Assembly: GCA_934678955.1 (NCBI GenBank)
Contig: CAKUSI010000215.1
Location: forward strand, 1-6,499
Source of the DNA: an uncultured Austwickia sp.
Lineage (GTDB): Bacteria > Actinomycetota > Actinomycetes > Actinomycetales > Dermatophilaceae
DNA: 6,499 nt
Direction: 5' to 3'
Translations under genes and position numbers: made by a program
Notes under the pieces: generated by a model
Databases searched by the model: none
The model's input: the letters and a program-made list of their open reading frames with translations, nothing else
Told to the model about the DNA's origin: nothing
Shown here: piece by piece, positions 4,514 to 6,499 of the stretch
Numbering within the stretch: position 1 is the first letter of the stretch
How the letters are laid out: every line of letters begins with the position of its first letter

Positions 4514-5224
4514 TCAGGCCGAGGGAGAGTCGGTGGCGCCGTCCGTGGCGTCCGACGATGAGTTCGTGTCGGCCGGGTCGCTCGCCGAGTCCTGCGCCCC
4601 GTCGCGCGGGGCGGGGCTCGGGGCTGCGTTCACTGCGGCCTTGACACTGGTCACGTCGTTGTAGGGGACGTCCTTGCCCCCGACAGACAGGATCGGCCCG
4701 GTGCCGTCGAACCTGACCGATTCGACGACGCCCTCCGCGGTCTTGTCCGGGTCGTTGGGGTCGGCGGCGTAGACGACCGTGCGCCCGACGAGGCCCACCG
4801 AGGAGGAGATCCGTTGCTCGGCAAGCATGCTCGAGTACGTCTTGATCATCTCTTCGTTGGACTTCGCCATCGCGTTGATCCGCTCGACCATCGACAGGGT
4901 CGCGGTCTGCTGCATCAGCGCGGAGGTGTCGGTCGGCTTCGTGGGGTCCTGATACTTCAGCTGGGCCACGAGCAGCTTGAGGAACATCTCCCCGTCGAAC
5001 TCGTTCGGCTTCTTGCCGCTCGTGTTCTTGCCGGCCAGGCCCTCCATGCCCGGCGAAGGCGTGGTGACCAGCGTGGGTCGGCCGTTCTTGTCCAGGACGA
5101 TGTTGCCGTCCTTGTCCTTGAGGTAGGACGTGGTCGGCGCCTTGTACGCGGTGCCGTCGATGGTCACGCCGCCCTTGGACGAGGGATCCCACGTCCACTG
5201 GCTGAGGTCATTAGTAACGGTCAT
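4514..5224 (-). CDS. flgD: Hook capping/scaffold protein FlgD
   Basis: FlgD caps the hook tip while FlgE subunits add, then leaves. In the 236 residues the diagnostic stretch is FDGEMFLKLLVAQLKYQDPT (76-95), followed by PTDTSALMQQTATLSMVERI (97-116), the conserved N-terminal FlgD domain. A beta-rich part follows with VGLVGRTVVYAADPNDPDK (143-161) and GVVESVRFDG, ending GGKDVPYNDVTSVK (182-195), which fits the tudor-like domain; I see no separate Fn3-like domain. Odd: about 75 residues precede the conserved domain, far more than the usual 15-25, including DKDGNIVLDKNGRPT; and the last 38 residues are Ser/Asp/Ala/Thr-rich and look disordered. I start at ATG 5224-5222 because GAGG (5234-5231) lies 6 nt upstream; the GTG at 5236 overlaps the fliK stop but has no Shine-Dalgarno. 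It lies 8 nt after fliK and 82 nt before flgE. Confidence 0.93.
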   Translation of the reverse strand: MTVTNDLSQWTWDPSSKGGVTIDGTAYKAPTTSYLKDKDGNIVLDKNGRPTLVTTPSPGMEGLAGKNTSGKKPNEFDGEMFLKLLVAQLKYQDPTKPTDTSALMQQTATLSMVERINAMAKSNEEMIKTYSSMLAEQRISSSVGLVGRTVVYAADPNDPDKTAEGVVESVRFDGTGPILSVGGKDVPYNDVTSVKAAVNAAPSPAPRDGAQDSASDPADTNSSSDATDGATDSPSA

Positions 5225-5230
5225 CGAGTT

Positions 5231-5234
5231 CCTC
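5231..5234 (-). promoter_or_regulatory. Ribosome binding site that decides the flgD start
   Basis: GAGG (in TGAGGAAC, overlapping the fliK stop TGA at 5235-5233) is 6 nt before ATG 5224. This favours that ATG over the in-frame GTG at 5236, which would add four residues (MRNS) and has no upstream Shine-Dalgarno. Confidence 0.7.
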
Positions 5235-6499
5235 ACATGTGAAGGTCGAGCGGTCCGGCCTCGTGGGCGGGGCCGCGGTCACCGGGGATCGCCGGAGAAG
5301 TCCGGCTGGGATCGTTGTCGTCGGCAGGACCGTCGTCGGTCTGGCCGGCGGTGCCGTCACCGCGCTGCGCGCGCAGGAATGCCTCGGACGCCTCGTCCTG
5401 CCGGCCGCGCGGGTCCTGCCAGGTCGAGCCGTCGTCGACGTCGAGGGACTTGGCGGAAAGGCCGGCGTCGGCCAGTTGCTGGCGCAGCTGGTCCATGTTC
5501 TGGCGAAGCATGTCGCGCGCGGAGGCGTCGGCCGCGGCCATCTGCACCACGACCTCGCCCGCGGTGATGCTGACGTGCACCCGGACCCGGCCGAGGCTCG
5601 CGGGGTCGAGTTGGAGGTCCACGTGGTAGCTGCCGTCGCGGCGCTGCACCACCGGCGCCAGCGCCGCCACGACCTGGGTGTGCACCGGCGTCGCGACGTG
5701 CCCGGCAGGCGCGGCCGCGCTGTGGGTGCTGCTCGTCGTGTGGGCCGGCGCCGCAGGGGTGGGAGCGACCGCGGGCGCCTCGGCACGGATCGGGGCGGCC
5801 GCCTCGCTCGCGGACGGGGCGTCTGCGGGGCGGGTCGCTGCGTTCGGCAGCCCGGCAGCGCTCGTCGCGAGCAACGCGTCGGACGAGGCCTGCGAGGCAC
5901 CACCCGACGTTGGGGCGGCTCCCTGCGCGAAGGTGGCCTCGGTCGCCGGCGCGCGCGTCGATGCGACGGTAGCGGGGGCGCCCGACTGCGGGGCTCCGGC
6001 CGGCCCGGAGCCCGGCTGCGGCGAGGCCGCCGGGGCGGCAGAGGCGTCTGCGGGATCTCCGGCACCCTGCAGGATGCGGGCAACGTGCGCCTGATCAGCC
6101 GCTGCGGCAGCGGTCGCGGCTCGCGCCGCGGCGGGGCCTTCGGCCGTACGCGGGTCGCTCGAGACGATCCCGCCGGCAATCTCGCCGGTCGCGGGGCCCG
6201 TCTGCGGCAGCGACGCCTCGGCATAGGGACGCGCGCCTTCCACGGCGATGCCACGTGCGACGGCGTGCGCAAGGGTGGCGACCTCCGGCGGGGTCGTCGC
6301 TGCCCCGCTCGGGGCGTCCGTGGCAGGGGCGCTGGCGGGACTGTCGATGGCCTGCGGCGACGCGCCAGGCAGCCCAGCACCGGGGAGCACGGGTTCCGCA
6401 GGAAGGGCTCCGCCCGGCGTGAGCAGCGGCCGGGGCGAGGCGATACCCGCCGTCGCCTCGGTGCCGGCCGGCATGGAGGCGACGGCCGGGGACTGAGTG
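5233..6499 (-). CDS. fliK: Flagellar hook-length control protein FliK, 5' end cut by window
   Basis: FliK is a secreted molecular ruler that measures hook length and, through its C-terminal domain, switches the export gate protein FlhB from hook to filament substrates. About 421 residues are visible; the frame is open to base 6498 without a stop, so the ATG at 6474 is probably internal and the start lies outside. The first 270 or so residues are Ala/Pro/Ser/Thr/Gly-rich with few hydrophobic clusters, typical of the poorly conserved ruler region. The FliK C-terminal domain lies at about 5430-5690: VHTQVVAALAPVVQRRDGSY, then HVDLQLDPASLGRVRVHVSI (the L-x-P-x-x-L-G-x-V-x-V signature), EVVVQMAAADASARDMLRQN, and LRQQLADAGLSAKSLDVDD. 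A polar acidic tail of about 65 residues follows, ending in LHM. The overall composition makes the N-terminal half hard to align, but the C-terminal signature and the flgD/flgE neighbours make the call firm. Confidence 0.92.
   Translation of the reverse strand, partial: TQSPAVASMPAGTEATAGIASPRPLLTPGGALPAEPVLPGAGLPGASPQAIDSPASAPATDAPSGAATTPPEVATLAHAVARGIAVEGARPYAEASLPQTGPATGEIAGGIVSSDPRTAEGPAAARAATAAAAADQAHVARILQGAGDPADASAAPAASPQPGSGPAGAPQSGAPATVASTRAPATEATFAQGAAPTSGGASQASSDALLATSAAGLPNAATRPADAPSASEAAAPIRAEAPAVAPTPAAPAHTTSSTHSAAAPAGHVATPVHTQVVAALAPVVQRRDGSYHVDLQLDPASLGRVRVHVSITAGEVVVQMAAADASARDMLRQNMDQLRQQLADAGLSAKSLDVDDGSTWQDPRGRQDEASEAFLRAQRGDGTAGQTDDGPADDNDPSRTSPAIPGDRGPAHEAGPLDLHM

Noticed and set aside
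5211..6380. 389-codon minus-strand Arg/Pro-rich frame over fliK
   Set aside because: Out of frame with the FliK C-terminal signature; it is a GC-driven shadow.

Overview
The window is a very GC-rich piece of a flagellar gene cluster. Every gene I can support lies on the minus strand, so transcription runs from base 6499 towards base 1. In transcription order: fliK (hook-length control, 5' end outside the window), flgD (hook cap/scaffold), flgE (hook protein), flbD/swrD-type small protein, motA and motB (stator), fliL (stator-associated protein), an unannotated 41-codon small ORF, and fliM (C-ring switch protein, 3' end outside the window). The base composition, near-exclusive G/C in third codon positions, GTG starts and gene order point to a motile Gram-positive Actinomycetota (a Nocardioides-like or related lineage is my guess; the genus cannot be fixed from this sequence).

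Layout. Right part (4432-6499): fliK and flgD are 8 bp apart and an 82-bp gap separates flgD from flgE. Middle (3164-3399): the only sizeable non-coding stretch. It follows the flgE stop and holds, in mRNA order, three hairpins, a candidate FliA/sigma-28-type promoter (CTCA-N16-GTCGATAG) and a structured leader in front of flbD. Left part (1-3163): flbD, motA, motB and fliL are packed with gaps or overlaps of 1-8 nt, then the small ORF and fliM, whose ends overlap in a GTGA junction.

How they work together. FlgD caps the growing hook built of FlgE, and FliK measures hook length and switches the export apparatus. FlbD belongs to a small family linked to stator power in Firmicutes. MotA/MotB form the ion-driven stator, FliL supports it, and FliM is the rotor switch platform that binds FliG and usually phosphorylated CheY. 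The break at 3164-3399 suggests two transcription units or a processing point: hook assembly upstream, torque generation and switch downstream.

Most worth a second look: (1) the fliM frame is closed by an in-frame stop just upstream of its GTG start, so the usual N-terminal CheY-binding segment is missing, and the space where it would lie holds a 41-codon ORF in another frame with a strong Shine-Dalgarno; (2) a perfect 13-bp inverted repeat lies inside that small ORF just upstream of fliM; (3) the promoter and hairpin cluster between flgE and flbD, where G-U pairs show the hairpins are built for the minus-strand RNA; (4) FlgD has a long N-terminal extension and only a reduced C-terminal part. 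I see no mobile element, CRISPR array, tRNA or rRNA. The overall content is a known system rather than a new one.
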